Of a stretch of 64,000 bases of DNA, positions 1-14,100 are shown piece by piece. Origin of the DNA: Lingula anatina (Eukaryota; Brachiopoda; Lingulata; Lingulida; Lingulidae); the NCBI RefSeq assembly GCF_001039355.2, contig NW_019775769.1:502149-566148 (forward strand). Reading direction: 5' to 3'. The first letter of the stretch is position 1; every line of letters starts with the position of its first letter. The notes under the pieces were generated by a model. That model was not told the DNA's origin. It made no database searches and saw only the letters and a list, made by a program, of their open reading frames with translations. The position numbers and the translations under genes were made by a program.

Positions 1-303
1 CTGCTGCCTGGCATTAAAAACCACAGAGGGTTTGTATGAATCAATATGACTACAGCTTAAATGTCATTCTCTGAGCTTCCAATCATATCTCAATGCAACA
101 CAAACTCAACATTTTGCCTTGATTTCCATCTCCTTACTCTTAGGTTCATTTATTTATTACTTTTTTTTTTTCGTTAACAATGATGTAACACAGGAAATGT
201 ATACATTTTTCATTAAAGCTTTATGCAAAAATAATGCCTGTGCATACTCAACTGGCTGCCTTGGATACATTGCAATGTCAGAGCACTAGGGAAATTAATT
301 ATG

Positions 304-317
304 GTTGCCTTGGCAAC
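304..317. promoter_or_regulatory. Perfect palindromic X-box (RFX site)
   Basis: GTTGCC-TT-GGCAAC matches the RFX consensus GTNRCC(0-3N)RGYAAC in both half-sites. RFX factors drive ciliary and neuronal genes. The target is unknown; it lies downstream of candidate exons A-C on the minus strand. Confidence 0.4.
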
Positions 318-1502
318 GGCAGACAACCACTTCTGTTTTGATGAAGACCGCAATGTAGGCCAAGCCATGCGAAATCAGCCTATCATGATAACGACATCTA
401 TTGGCTGATCGTTTTATTTTGAAATACATATCATCAAGGCAAACTGGTGGTCATGGATAATTAATGCAATTTCTTTTAACATGCAACCATTGTAAAATAT
501 TCAGTTACTGGTGAACTGTGCACAACCTTTTTATTATGTTCATGTTTTGCTTACAATGTCCAAAGCTCAAAGTACATACTGAAACTGCTTCATTTTCAAA
601 GCCAGAAAGCCAGACATCTAGTCAGTTATGGTAAGGGGCCCCAATCTATAACTTGGCATCTGGAGAAATCTCACCCTCCTATTTTATACACATTTTTAAG
701 TAACATCCATTGTTAAGTGCCTGGAATTACTGAGATGATCTATATATGACATCACAGAAAATGACTATGTACAAGTTGCAATGCATTTGTCACTCAATAT
801 ATAATGTCAAATCCCACCTGTTTTTGAAAGTCATGAGAGTGAATTTTATATGTATCCAAATTAAGTCATTTTTTTTGTGATTGATAACAATTCAAATTCC
901 ATTCAGAAAATTTTTAAACCCAAAAAACTGAAATCAGGCAAATGGGTATTATTATACAATTAATTTCACTTTTATTTTCTAACGAAACAATGATGATCAA
1001 TGTTCAACCAGTAACTTGCTATGTCTGTCATGCAATTATGTCATTAAAGTAATCCATGTTTGCGTCCTTTACATATGTTGTGAACCAGCATCTTACAAAA
1101 AATTATGAATCATGGAATATTATACAAATACACATATAATCCTTTGTGAACCACATTCTGAAACAAAAACATCTCTTCATATTGTGTTTATTTCTTAAAA
1201 TGATAAATTTGTAAAAACTGTGTCAGGGATTGAAAAAGAAAAAAAACTTTTTATAAAAGTAGAATTTAGAAATAATTCAAGTAATTTACATGTAGCAATT
1301 CTGCCTCAATCTCCACATAAAAAAAATGACTGCAGGAACATTCCAACAGCATCCTGAGGAATAAATATACTCATATGTGTACACCAAAATAGAACTAACC
1401 AAGCAGCACACATATGTACATCAAATTATTTACAAGAGAGTGGAGAAAGTCAAAAATAGCTTCCAGAACAGTGTTTGATCATATTTCCTCTAGCCAGAGA
1501 TT

Positions 1503-1508
1503 TATATA

Positions 1509-1566
<58 letters not shown>
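1503..1566. repeat. (TA)n microsatellite
   Basis: About 30 TA units with one early interruption. A poly-T tract at 1871-1895 lies nearby. Confidence 0.97.
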
Positions 1567-1567
<1 letters not shown>

Positions 1568-2462
1568 CCTTATTCTAGCAGGGTGTCTGCATACTTATGG
1601 GTTTGATATTTAAGCCATCAGGGGGCTAAGGGAGATACACATTATTCAACATCGCATCTTGCTAAAAAAAAAACTGGTAGTGTAAACAGGCGTGCAAACA
1701 GGAACTTCCAGATGCTTATTAATTAATAGAACTTCTTTCAGTGGCATTAATCTCTGTCTGCAATTAAAAACCAGGCTATTGTGTGCTGGGCTATTTTTGA
1801 TTCACTGTCCATGTTTGTGTGCAATGAGATACCAGGGACAAGGAACATTAACATCTTCCTTTTTCTTTAATTTTTTTTTTTTTTTTTTTTTTTTTGGTTC
1901 TTCCACCAAGATTCTAAATAGCATGCTTCTCATTGTAATAACCTTTATTATATCAGCAAAATTAAGTTACCTATGTTTTTAAATGAATAAGAAAAGTGAA
2001 ATGCTAATAGAATCTATCATTCACACAGAAAAACATCTAGATTTAACCTTTACACAAGTACTTTGTCATAGTGACATTTAACAACTGTCAATCTATTTTC
2101 TATTCAATATTCATCATGCTTTGTTCACCCATAATTTCTAGTGAAGACCTATGTTTATAAAATAAAACAATCTTCAAGTAGCAACCAAGTCAGGGAATCA
2201 TGTTTTCACTGTAATATATGGTATTGTATACATAATGGAATTTTAAATTGGAGCCAATCATGTGCAATTAATTTATCAAATACAAAACACTCGTGGGATT
2301 GAGGTGACACTACCCACACTATGGGAAATTTATCTTATATTACCTAATACAACTGTTTAATTGTTTGATAAATCTTCCCATGTTGCATGCTAGTTTGACT
2401 TAAGATAGATTTTAAACATACAGTAATCACCCATTAAATAATGGAATTAATATCTGACTTAC

Positions 2463-2525
2463 TTCACCATCGCCATTCTGACTGCCTTGCTGAGACTTTT
2501 CAGACTTTTCGTTTTCATCGGCCAT
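2463..2525 (-). CDS. Candidate alternative first coding exon A (minus-strand gene off left edge)
   Basis: ATG in good context (CAGAG-ATG-G) begins 21 acidic/Gln/Ser-rich codons (MADENEKSEKSQQGSQNGDG, then E) ending exactly at GAA|GTAAGT, a strong donor in phase 0. Its downstream exons would lie left of position 1. No domain is visible. It shares orientation, low-complexity polar composition and phase with the exons at 6390-6470 and 10397-10558. Confidence 0.5.
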
Positions 2526-3233
2526 CTCTGTCTTGTAATTGTGAGATTGTTCACAGGTATTTCAAAATGTTAAACAAAACCGCTTGTTGACTTTTGGTGC
2601 TTCACACCTGAAAATTGGCAGCTACTCTCTATGTATTTGCTTGTAAAGGTCTCTTATATACTGACCATGTCTCCAATAGGTCAGCTAGTTAAATCTGACA
2701 AAGATATCCCTCAGAGCATGAAAGATAACCCTAATGAGAGATTGCTTTTCAAAAACTTGTCAAGTTCACCAAACTCCAGTCAATTACACTCCGATTAATT
2801 TCTCAGACAATGATCCTCAAGTTGCCGTTAATATACCAGCCATAGATAAGTTCTTTGCAGACTGAGACTCTCAAGGCCAACAGCATTCCTAAAACACTCA
2901 ATATAAATCACAAGTATAAATGTAGATATATTTGTTTAGCTGGTCTACCACTGATGAACCAATGCTCCTGCTCTACATGTGTCTGATGCACCATTGAAGA
3001 AGCTTAGGGTAGTAGCAGCCTGCAAAACCACTTCCCGAATGTCCTTGTTATCCAACTTATTATGGCACAGACAATGGTCCCAAGCTCAGTTCTAAGCCAA
3101 GGCAGTATATTAGTCAAAGATCCAATTTCACCGCTGACAACAATTACCAGCCTCAAATAGCCACCATCTACCCGCATGTGCTTGAAAAAGCAGTCTGAAT
3201 ATACCAAGAAATGATCCCTTAGCCCAGCAAGCA

Positions 3234-3791
3234 ATGGAGCTACGGCACATCTACCTGGTTTGTTATTGTATGTGTTTCCTAGGAAAGTTGGCAGCTGCCA
3301 GAGACTTAGCCAACCGTAAACTGTGCTGCTGCTCACCGCTGGCTGAGGGAGACGGTATTTTTACCAAGGGAACCTGCTGGGGAAACCAGGTAAGAGCAAC
3401 AGGCAGATACAGTCATGTTGCCATGCCAACTTGTAATCACTTTAAGACTAAATATTCTTTCAAAGAATTTAATTAATCAGGTTGAGCTCCCGTCACCTTC
3501 TTTAAAGGTCAGTACCATCCAGGCTTTTTTTCTTGGAGCACTTCTTCTTTTACTTTTTATTTTCAAGAAGAGCAGTCCCTCTCCAGCTCTGGCGGGCTCC
3601 AGGGACTGATTAACTTGCTATCACCGCAGGAAATTGACTTCTCCAGTGTCATGACAAATGAAATGAACCTCCACAGGGAACGTAAACGAATTGATCAGAA
3701 CATCTTTTATCTGCCCAATCCACCAAAGTTTTCCCACTTTGCAACTATTGGTGATGGATTACTGTACGTTGCACTTTTTGTAAAAGTTTAA
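3234..3791 (+). CDS. Possible two-exon small secreted peptide, 105 residues
   Basis: Exon 3234-3389 encodes 52 residues and ends CAG|GTAAGA in phase 0. Exon 3630-3791 starts after ACCGCAG and stays open for 53 residues to a TAA. The N-terminus (MELRHIYLVCYCMCFLGKLA) looks like a signal peptide. A CCC-containing segment and basic NRK and RKR sites follow. I recognise no family, and the second segment could instead be chance. An acceptor-like TTTCCTAG at 3275-3282 offers an alternative start in the same frame. Confidence 0.25.
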
Positions 3792-6389
3792 ATAATCGTG
3801 TTTTCTCCCCGTACCGGCGGATAGAATTGTTAAGATTAGCAGGAGCGTTGGCCCTCTGGGACACGGCGCAGGCAATTGTATAATCAGCTGGTGTACTATT
3901 AGTACACAGTGGGCCTTGATTATGTGTAATATTAAAGAAAAATCAATACAAACACACACTTAACTCAGGCATAAAGGAGATTATTTTCCACTTATTTTTT
4001 CTAGGATGATTATAGGGAAATATATATGAATGTTTCACTTCCCACTGTTTGTCGAATTACTTTGAAAGAAAATCCTTTGAGGATAGGTAAAGAAAGACAA
4101 ATTGAAAGACAAAAAGGTCTACTTGGAAACTTAAAAAGACTTTTCACTCTGATTCGACATAATTCATCACTGCAATTTGAACACAAGATCATTTATTCAT
4201 TATTTTGTAGTTGCTTAAATATCCTGCGGAAAAGATAATAATGAGTCATTTAAATTTCAATATATTTTTTCTCCACAAAACAATTATAATTATTAACTAC
4301 ACCGGCGGAAATCATATTATCGGTGCAGCACTAAAAGACAAAAACCATGGGGGAAATCCCAATCAGATTTTAAAATGTTTGTAACATTTAAGTTACAAAT
4401 CAATTTAAAAATCAATTTTCTAAGAAACCTATTTGTAAAGTACATGCACTAAACAGAGAAACACATAAGTGAATAAAGTTAATACACGTCATTACTTTAG
4501 CGCTGACCATACATATCCATGCTCCCACCCGCTCATGGAAATCCATGAGCTACACGCACCCCAGCACCACCTGGTGGGCAAACTTAAAGTAAGCATTCCT
4601 GCCACAAATCAATGAGGAACTCTACTTAATATTGCAATGCATCCCTAGTAATCAATTTTACTGTCATTACTAGTCCTAAGGATATATTAAGTACATTTAC
4701 TTTCTCTCAAAATGCCAATTCTAGAATATCATGCCCCTTAGCAACATTAATCTCAGATTGTTAATGATCTATTTTCAGCCCTGCCCCCTAACAAGGTGAC
4801 GGGCAGGTGAAGAGTTCTGTCCGCCCTGTGACCTGAGTAGCAGAACACGAGACCCCCAGAGCCATCAACTCACCGATTCTGCCGTGGAAACCTGTCTTGA
4901 TGCAGTGGCGGGCATTTTCAGATAAAACCCCTCTTACTGCACTGGTGAACTATGCATTTTAAGAACGCAGTCGCGGTGTGAGCAAGTTATAAATGATTCT
5001 ACTTGACCATCATTCCACAACTGATTAAGCCTTTTCTTCAACTGAATTTTCATTTGAAGAATATCTAAAAGCTAGACTACTTGCCAACAAAGAGTGGACT
5101 TAAAATAAATGGCCCTATGCTGCACCCTTTCAAATTTAACAGAGGAAAACTTCGCCTTTCAGCGTGGCCTAATGGCGTGTCACAATCTTTTTGAGCACCT
5201 TTAGTAAAATGTAACATAAAAGCACATACAAACTTTCAACTTAAGTAAATAATAAATAACCATATTCAAGTGATGTATTATACCATAAACTTAGAAGGTA
5301 CTTGTGAATCAGTGAGGCTTCCATTAATCTCAGTTTGACCAAGACGGGTAGTGTACAAATCCCCATGTTGCATTATGTGAAGTTAATAGCGTGAACATAA
5401 CAGTTGAAATGCTGGAAACGGGTGAAAATATGCATTCAGTCGTATCCAAACACTGCCTTTTTCTGAACGTCAAACAAAATAATGCGTCGCACGGAGTGTA
5501 TACATATTTCTTTTCAGATGAGAAGCTTGAAAATCAATATTAATACCGACTTCATTAAATAATAACAGGCGTGTGATGATTTCTATCAAAAACAGGAAAT
5601 GTTCCGCCAAATGAAAGGAGCCAACGAAAGTTTGTACTTAAGGCAAGAAAAAAGGTGTACTTTCTAAACTTTAAAAGAAATGGAACAAGAGAAGTTCAGG
5701 CTCCAGTATTTAACTACAATAACAAATCTGATTAAACCCTAGGCTGAACATATCTTATACCATTTGACTGCTTTTTTATTGCTGTAACAGACGTTTCAAG
5801 ATATATAAAGCGCATATCCTTTGCATAAAAAATCTCAAATATGCTACGTTTCAAAGATTCTAACATCAAATGTCGTTTCAACAAAAATCAAAATATGAGA
5901 TTATGCATGGAGGCCTATAATTGTGAGAGATAATCAAATGATGGAAAAGTATTTTCAATGAATAAATAGTGAATTATATATAATTAGACATTAAATAATA
6001 CAAACAAAACAAGTGCAATCAGTCATTCAAATATAAAGAAGAAGTCTGATTTATTTATTTATTTATCTATTTTTGATTTTTTAATAATCAGTAAAGTATT
6101 CCCCCTAAATTTAATACATTAAAGCAAAACAAACGGCATACAGAGCAAGTCATACAACACGACGGACGATTTTGATGTAATTTATCAACGGAATGATTCC
6201 ATCAGCGTCTTTCATCTCAAAATACCACAAAACTTTCCGCATGTGAACTATTGAAAACGATCAAAATTACCGACTGTCCCGAGCTACTTGATATAAAACG
6301 CTAGCTGATATAAAACGCACCCACGCCTCTTTTAAGTAAAACCAGTCTGTTGTACTTGAGATAGGCACTAGTTTTTTTTTCTAACTTAC

Positions 6390-6470
6390 ATTCTGAGCCT
6401 GTGAAGTGTCTTGCTTGGCTTTGGATGCCTGTGACGCTCTTCTGTTGTTGTTTTCCGTTTGAATTTTCAT
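6390..6470 (-). CDS. Candidate alternative first coding exon B
   Basis: ATG in fair context opens 27 codons beginning MKIQTENNNRRASQ and ending AQN at AAT|GTAAGT, again phase 0. RRAS matches the protein kinase A consensus R-R-x-S. No downstream partner exon is visible in the window apart from those expected beyond its left edge. Confidence 0.45.
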
Positions 6471-9400
6471 CTTTTACAAGCAGAAAACGAAGTAAACTTA
6501 AAGTCATCCTTTACAAACAGACCCTTTAGAACAAATCGTGTTATTACTAAAGTCGACAGGATAAGGAACCAAAATTTCCAATGTCGCAAAAGATCCTCCG
6601 TAGGCCCCTACTCTGAGGCCATCTATTGGGCTAAATAAGCACGCAGAAATGGTACAAAAACCCCATTCTTCAAATGCGCACAAGGTAATCAATGAAAAAA
6701 TCAGAGACAGAACAAATACAAAAGCAATTTCCCTCCCAGGAATGTTATTTGCCTTATCATTGTGTTTGTTGTGGTTGTGGACTTACGCTGTCTCACGACA
6801 AAAGAAAAGGCGGAAAGCGATTGTCGCAGTGGGATTTACCTGAAATAGCACTCTTTTTAACAGTAAAATCTGCTGCAAATATAGGGTTTACTGTCTCCTT
6901 ATTAGCACAAAAGATATTTTAGTCTATTGCCGATATCAGTAGCAAATTCGGTACTAACCATTTAATGAAAGTTTCGCAGAGATAATGCGAAAACTAATAT
7001 CCAAAACAGTGTGAGGCACATTGCGTCCGGAGGTAAACAAAACAGTCAACTCCAGGCTTTATCTGCAGATTTTGTTTGGCTGCATCATCTCATACAAGAA
7101 TAGAAAAGATGTTTAATAATACCTTCAGGAGTTGTGCCCTGCATAGCCTTAATATCACTCACCGTGTACCATTAAAGGTGTCCTACAGTGTATACGGAAC
7201 ATCCCGCCGAATCGACTCCCTCCCTCCACCCCACCCCCCACCCTCCCCCCAAAAAAATTAATCAATAATATTGTCTGTACCCACAAACCTTTGGTCGGCT
7301 CTTCACTGCACTAAGGTGCAATGTTTTATACCATGCCAAATTAGATAATTTAGTTTCCCGTAACGTTAAGACCACCCTGTCCTCCTGTGCATATCATTTT
7401 TTAAGATCTGGATTTGGAAATTGCGTAATTTTGCGGGATGTATGGACACAGAAAATATAACTTAGGGGCAATCTCAAACGCAAATAATAAATATAGCGTT
7501 AACGCCACGGAAATCGACAGGTGCTTTTCGTGGCCAGTCTGTTACTTCAGGTCTATATGAGAAAAGTTGCATATGGTGAAGCGTAACCGCTTTTTTTACT
7601 TTTTGAAATAAAATTACTTCATTTTGCACCAACAAAGTTTTTCAAACCCCCAACAAATTTCAAATGAGCCGAATTCCCTCCATGAATGTAAATAAACTTT
7701 TCAGATGACCAACTACCCAAGCTTCCGACCACGTCCATTCATTGAATGATCCACCGACTAGACGTTCAATATCGGCTAATTTGTGCCTACGATTAGAACC
7801 ATTACCTTGATGCAAATCTGACACCAACGTTTACGGAGTTAAAACTGCCCACTTGAAAGCTACAGGAAGTGGTTTATTCAATGGCACTCATTAAAACCTT
7901 CTTGGGCTGAAAGAGTGGATCTTAATACGTGAACCCCTTCACTTTGTAGTGTTTGACTTCACTCTCAGTACGCAGCAATCAGTATCGCGCCGTGTTTCCA
8001 TTCCGGTGAGCGAGCACGCGTACCTGTTCTGGAGATAAACTGAGTCATTGCGTCAGCATGGGCATTTGATCTGACCTCCCGAGGCACACTCGTGCGGTCA
8101 ATCTCGTGAAACGACTTTTATTAATGGTCAGTGAATGACCTGCTAGCTCAAACCACTAGAAATCAGAACAGAGAATGCAAACAAATCTGTTTATTATAAA
8201 GCGCAACACATGAGACAACTACATGTATACTATACGTTATTCTTAAAGGCCTATAGGCTATACTATTTTTCAGTGAAAGTTCTTCCTATTATTCCTGTAC
8301 GATTTGCTAGGAAATCTTGGAATAGCAAACTCCTCGATATATTTATATACATTATGTAAACTTATTCTTGTATATCTATATAATTTGTTGTCTCTGTTTT
8401 TACTCATTTGTCTACCGCATTTTTGTGAAATCCAGTTTTACTTTTATTTCCAGTGTGAAAATCGTTTTATACAGGACTTATTTATGACGTCTAATACAGG
8501 CGTTGCGTCAGAACTGAGTATATTTAGGTTTATACAAACGTTCAAAAATCTTGGGGCAATACGAGACATTCCTAGAGTACTCTATGTCAACAATAGTCGT
8601 AACAAAAACCATCAGCGTTGTCTCTGAAAAAAAACGCCTTTACTAATATCTACACGATATCTACTTTGATTAATAGCGTGCGACGAATTCAGCAGTTCAC
8701 CAGCAGAAAACATGCATGATCATCGTTATCATTTGTTTCCAAAGAGAAAAAATTGACCTTTTACTCTTTCCTTTCTCTTATAGTCAAGGGGATTTTTTCT
8801 TAGCCTTATCTTCTGGCCAAATAGATTCAAATGTCACTTGTGCCTCGATCAGGCCTTTTTAGTCAGCTCTAACATGAAACACCTGTTTCTGAAGCAGGTA
8901 CTGCAGTGATCAACACGTTGAAAGGTGAGTCAACCACCTGCCCCCTCCGGACCCTCTCTCCCCTTGGACAGAACTCCTCTATCCAACCGGGAATGATCCC
9001 GAGATCTCGAAGCTCAAACACTCAAACAGTTTAGTTTCCAGACTTTTAAGAGGCAGATAAAGTGTGGCTGTTCCAAAAAAGGTAATGGTTGCATGCAAGC
9101 TGTTTGACCACGCCATCCAACACACTTTTTCCTCTGGGTGCCGATGGACAACATCTACGTCAGCACTGGAAACGCTAGCAGCTCATTACCACCTATAACC
9201 CACTGCCTCAATTAAGGCGTTTCGGACAGCTGTAGCAGCTGAAAGCGATTTTAAGTACAAGACGGCTAATGCAGGTAAAAACATACGTATGCACGTTACC
9301 GGGCACCAATACACGGCCTTCGAGAGCGCAACGTGGATACTGATGGTCTGTACGAGCTATTCAGATTGCCGTGCCCAAAGTCTTTCTATATTCTAGCTCT

Positions 9401-10396
9401 GCAAAACACGTAACTAGCTATCTGGAATCTTATCATTTGGTTATAATAAGATTGTGTTGGGTCTGCCACTGTTCCCCAAGGCATTGGGAACTCTGTATTT
9501 CCAGCACAAATAAAACCTTGTAGATTTCCAAGTAAAAAGACTCAAAAGAAGGTGGATAACTGATAACACTTTGTAAGCAAGTCTTAAAATTAGAACAATG
9601 GAACTAACAGAAATTTCTCGCAAACTTGTTAACTATTGCCGAATGGACAAATACTCAAAACTATTCAAAACTATGCAGGAACACAGTGACCCGAGTCAGC
9701 TTTTCCAGCCTCGTAATTTTCAAAATAGCCCAATCAACATATCTTATACTCTTTACCTCCAGTTTTTTTTTTATGTTTCCCGTATGGCTGTTAGCCGTAA
9801 AGACTTCGTACTATATCCGTACCTATTTATACATACAGCAAATATCACCGCCACAAATATCACTGACCGCTAAGATAACTAAAACACTGAAGGGTAAGGG
9901 TTGCATAATACAAAATGAAAATGTTGACTTGTAACAGAAATTCACAGGGAACTTTTATTGAAATGTCTAACTGTGCAAAAGACCCGCAAGCCTTCTTTCC
10001 GGCCTCAACTACAGCAGTTTTTATTAACCCGATCAATGTCGCAAACACTCGGCACCAGTGGGTGCAAGTCAATATTTTTTACTTCAGGATTTTAACAATT
10101 TTATACTAAAGATGTGACGGAATGAATATATTGGCGAACATAAATATAACATGAATATGAAATAAATATATCAGTGGCAATCCAATCAGTTCTCGTGCTT
10201 GTTTATCAATCATTATTACTTCGTCCATACAGAGGTATGAAATTTATTCATTTCCGGCAGTTCTTGAACTCTATTGCCTTTCAACATTATGATTTCAAAG
10301 CGAAAAAAATTGGATCTCACGCAAACTATAAACACAACTTGATTCATGGAGGAATCTTTCGAACCCCGTCCACGAAATGTGAAATACAAGGCCTAC

Positions 10397-10558
10397 CTCG
10401 AGTTTTGCAAACTGGATATCGACAGTAAGAGCGCGGGGGTTGGCCCAGGGAGGGATCTTGCCGTTGTTGTAACGCCCTTGCTTGGAGTTGTTGCCAAAAG
10501 CTTTGGAGACATGGTTCTCGTGCCCATAGGTATCTACGGCGACTGCTACTCCTGCCAT
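10397..10558 (-). CDS. Candidate alternative first coding exon C
   Basis: An uninterrupted 54-codon ORF starts MAGVAVAVDTYGHENHVSK and ends AKLE at GAG|GTAGGC, phase 0. The donor is weaker than in exons A and B. GC content is higher than its surroundings. An overlapping plus-strand ORF of similar length is less convincing because it has no splice signals. Function unknown. Confidence 0.35.
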
Positions 10559-13500
10559 ACCGTTATAATCACATCTTGGACACTAACATTGACGTTCACT
10601 GTTCATGCCTAACTTCGATCAATTGCAATCTGGGTACAGAAATAGTGTGCCACTCGAACGCTACATGGTACAGTGAAGTTGCAGCGCGAGGCACCCTTTA
10701 TCACCTGGACCTCACTTATTAAGTACACAGGCTGGCAGTGTCAGCCGAGCTGTAACCACGAAAACTTGGAGCTTGTCTGGGTCCCTACGGCCCCCCAAAC
10801 ATAGGGCAGAAAAGTATTGTTCCTTTCAATAATAACTTCTATCGGGAGACCCGTTTTATTTAGTTTCATTCAGCCTTTGAGGGTGCTCAGCGTTTGCGCC
10901 CATTCGACGGGTACAGCACTGCAATAACAATCGGCACAATTCTGCACAGCAATGTTTTGTGTGCGGGAATTCAGGTGCGATGACGTGGAAAAGGATACCC
11001 ACACCAAGCTTGTGCGCCTTGGAACATTGCACTTTATGATTAACTTATTGTTCCAAATATTGACATTAGGGTGCTAGTTCAATGTAAGCAGTGTGCGATT
11101 GTTACACCACAGTGATGTGGACCTGTTTTCACATCTCTATTCTGTGGTCTCTGAATTGATTACATAAAACGATTTTGAATAAACACGAAGTCGCCTTTTT
11201 ACACTGGTGAATTTAAAAACTGCATGTTAGCTGTGAAAACATTGGTACTCGAAAGGTCCCTGGTATATTTGATTAAGGACAAAAGCTGGCTAATGAAATA
11301 CGACTCATTTCCGATTGGAGTCCTTACCCTGGGGCAGGGCTGCCAATACCAGCGTCCGTTTTCACCAATTACTGTGGTCACCAGGGATTATAAACTGTCA
11401 TATTCACTGGTTTCTGACCACTGTCAGCTGCCAACCTCTGTACACGTCACACTTGTAACCAGATATCTAATTTCATAGATCCATTAATGTTTAAAGCGAC
11501 TTCATACTTTTACTTTATGCTGTGAACATGTAAGAACAATCACAAGGGGTTAGTTTCTTTTTTAGGCAATGCTATCTTTTTTATGTAACCAGATTCTGGG
11601 TAACTATTATAATAAGTATTAAGTATTAACAAAGAAAGATATGACCCCCCCCCCCCCCAACAAACACCACACACTCCTGGACTATTCTCCTAGGACAAAA
11701 TCCAGGACCATTCCACCGATTCTCGATCAATGCCGCCGGGACAATTTCGAGTCGCCAGGGGTTTGAAGGAATGAGTGTTTCAGCAGTCAGTTGTATCTGT
11801 AACCTTGACTTAAGGTGTCCCTCCGTACTCCCCTTAGCATATAATCATAAAACCATACAATCGTAAAATTTTGTTTATTGAACCTTTTTATATTTTGGCC
11901 TTTGCACACGTTGTACACGGATAAGCTTATGCGAGTACGAGAACGTTTTGTACCTGCCAAAAATTCAAAAAGGCCATAATATATGAGTGTTTTGAATTTT
12001 GGAGAAAAAGCCCTATTGAATATAATTTTATCAAAACAGAAACGTTTCAATGAAGATTCTTGTTTCTATTGACTTTGCACATTAACGTGATTTCGGGCGG
12101 TAGCAACATTGCGATCTTTATGTTTGACCTGCAGAAAAAAAAAATATTTCAGTAGCCACATCTGCACACGGTCGTTTTAAACCAAAACATGCAACTAATA
12201 CAGTCAGATTAAATCGAATGTTTGTCTTAAAGTCTGGAGGTAGAGGCAAAGGTCTATGCAAAGTTTTTGTCTAATGTTCATCGCAAGATGCAGTGGAATG
12301 CACCAGCACATCACCTCTATCGCAATGCAGCGCCGAGCGTTTTACAATTCCCTGCTGTCTGCTCTAGGCTGGAAACGCTGACCCTCAAGGTGTCAGCCAT
12401 GGCGGCACCGGTCGATTAATACAATGATTTGATAACAGAATCAATGAATAGAACTCGAAGTTGAAGTAATCAAATGGTGATAATAGTATCATTTTACACG
12501 TTCTAAAAGCACTAATTGTATTGTTGCTGCTCCTCTGATACTGAGCAATGATTCACCAAATCATTTCCATGAGACACCAGGGAAAGTAATCAATGGCAGA
12601 TTGCTCCATAACTAATACAAAAACGCTTAAGCCTGGCCGAACAGATGTTTACACACACTTTGTTTATAATCACTGTTTTTTAGTGACATTGAAATGGAGA
12701 ACAGAACTTTTAAGTGAGACGTTCAGGGAATCTGCACTGTTCACAAGTTTCGAGTAAAGTCATTACACACGAGTGTATGCACTCAAGGCAGAGGATAGCT
12801 TAAGAAAACCCTCTTATCCTTAAATAACACATCATAATCATAGATCTGAAATGGGTTTGCAATGGTCTGTTTCCCCCAGAAAAGTGTTTCTGTGGTCCCT
12901 AAAGGTATATCGTGAATACTATATCCAAACGCCATTCTAGCATCAAAATAATTCTCCTGAGGTGTATTTCACACGGCCGTGAAAGTTGCACCTCCATAGG
13001 TCCCGCGTTTACGACCACATCCTCTCGGTGAAAAATAACTTTCTGCTTCTTTGTGTAACTTTGTGTTTTAAGTTTCCTAGCATTCAACATTCTTTTATGA
13101 TATCATTTATACCTGTATTCCTGAATAAGAAATTTCAAAATCAAGCTGTGCCTTGCTAATTGTCTGGTGCACGTGCACTTTAAAAGTACAAACAGAAGGG
13201 TTCTTGTGGCCAATCAGCACTCCCAGATCCACAGTTTCAAAACATTCATTTACAGAAATCAGGTTTTAAGTTTTACAAAATTAATAGAATTGCTACCTTC
13301 GTATTGGTCTCTCAGTGCTGCCTACGACCACACGCCCAACATTAGTACATATCATAGTCCTTAATGTCAACTTCACTGAAAGTTTTAAGCTTCTAACTTT
13401 GGATATGGCAACACTTTTGCTTCATAATCATTCTAAGAATATCTTGGTATGGAAGTAAAATTTTTCTTCTTTGAAAGCCTTTGAATATTTTGTACAGATA

Positions 13501-13958
13501 GAAACGAAGCAGGTTTAAGTTTTGTCGACACGTCGCACAAGTGTTTTAGAGGGAGTATACAAAGTTTGACTTTAATCTGTCTTTTCCCATTCGTCTGACA
13601 GACGAAGTAGCGAGGAGGAATTAGGGCAATGCACTTATGGTTCGATTTTGCCATCTTTGGTTCACATGAAGCGTTCAAGACAACATCAACACGTCGTTCA
13701 ACTTCTTTATACTATAGACTTAATCGATAGTAGGCGTTTCAGTAGCTTCTATCTAATTTCGAGGATTCAGAAGCGGGCATTAGTACAAAGATCGAAGACA
13801 CTCCGCGCTCTTTGTTTGTCGAAGAAAACGCAGTGAATCATTTGAACTGATGTGAAACATATGAAGAAGGCCTATGAGTCGATTTTAGTGATGGACTGAA
13901 ATGGTAACACCACAAACTGTGGATTCCGTTACTCTCATTATTTGGTCAACATGCAGTG

Positions 13959-14060
13959 TGAGAGAGAGAGAGAGAGAGAGAGAGAATGGTGATGAAAACT
14001 GTCGGTCGATGTTAATAAGCACAGAACAAACCCCACATATCTTCAAATGACGCTGTATTG

Positions 14061-14097
<37 letters not shown>
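13959..14097. repeat. (GA)n microsatellite and poly-T tract
   Basis: (GA)13 at 13959-13984 and a 36-base T run at 14062-14097, separated by unique sequence. Confidence 0.95.

Positions 14098-14100
<3 letters not shown>

Larger units (their letters stand above)
2526..10396. other. Mostly non-coding stretch between candidate first exons
   Basis: Apart from the exon at 6390-6470 and the weak peptide gene at 3234-3791, only AT-rich sequence and a C-rich tract (7218-7252) are visible. If exons A-C are real, this holds their promoters. Confidence 0.4.

Noticed and set aside
1692-1982. 96-codon ORF
   Set aside because: Its length depends on a poly-T tract read as poly-Phe.
3004-3336. 110-codon hydrophobic minus-strand ORF
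   Set aside because: Overlaps the candidate peptide gene on the other strand; no motif or splice context.
8890-8925. Short segment encoding VINTLKG before a GTGAGT donor, recalling the MTSS1 N-terminus
   Set aside because: The preceding residues do not match the conserved GGLFQ block, so the likeness is too short.
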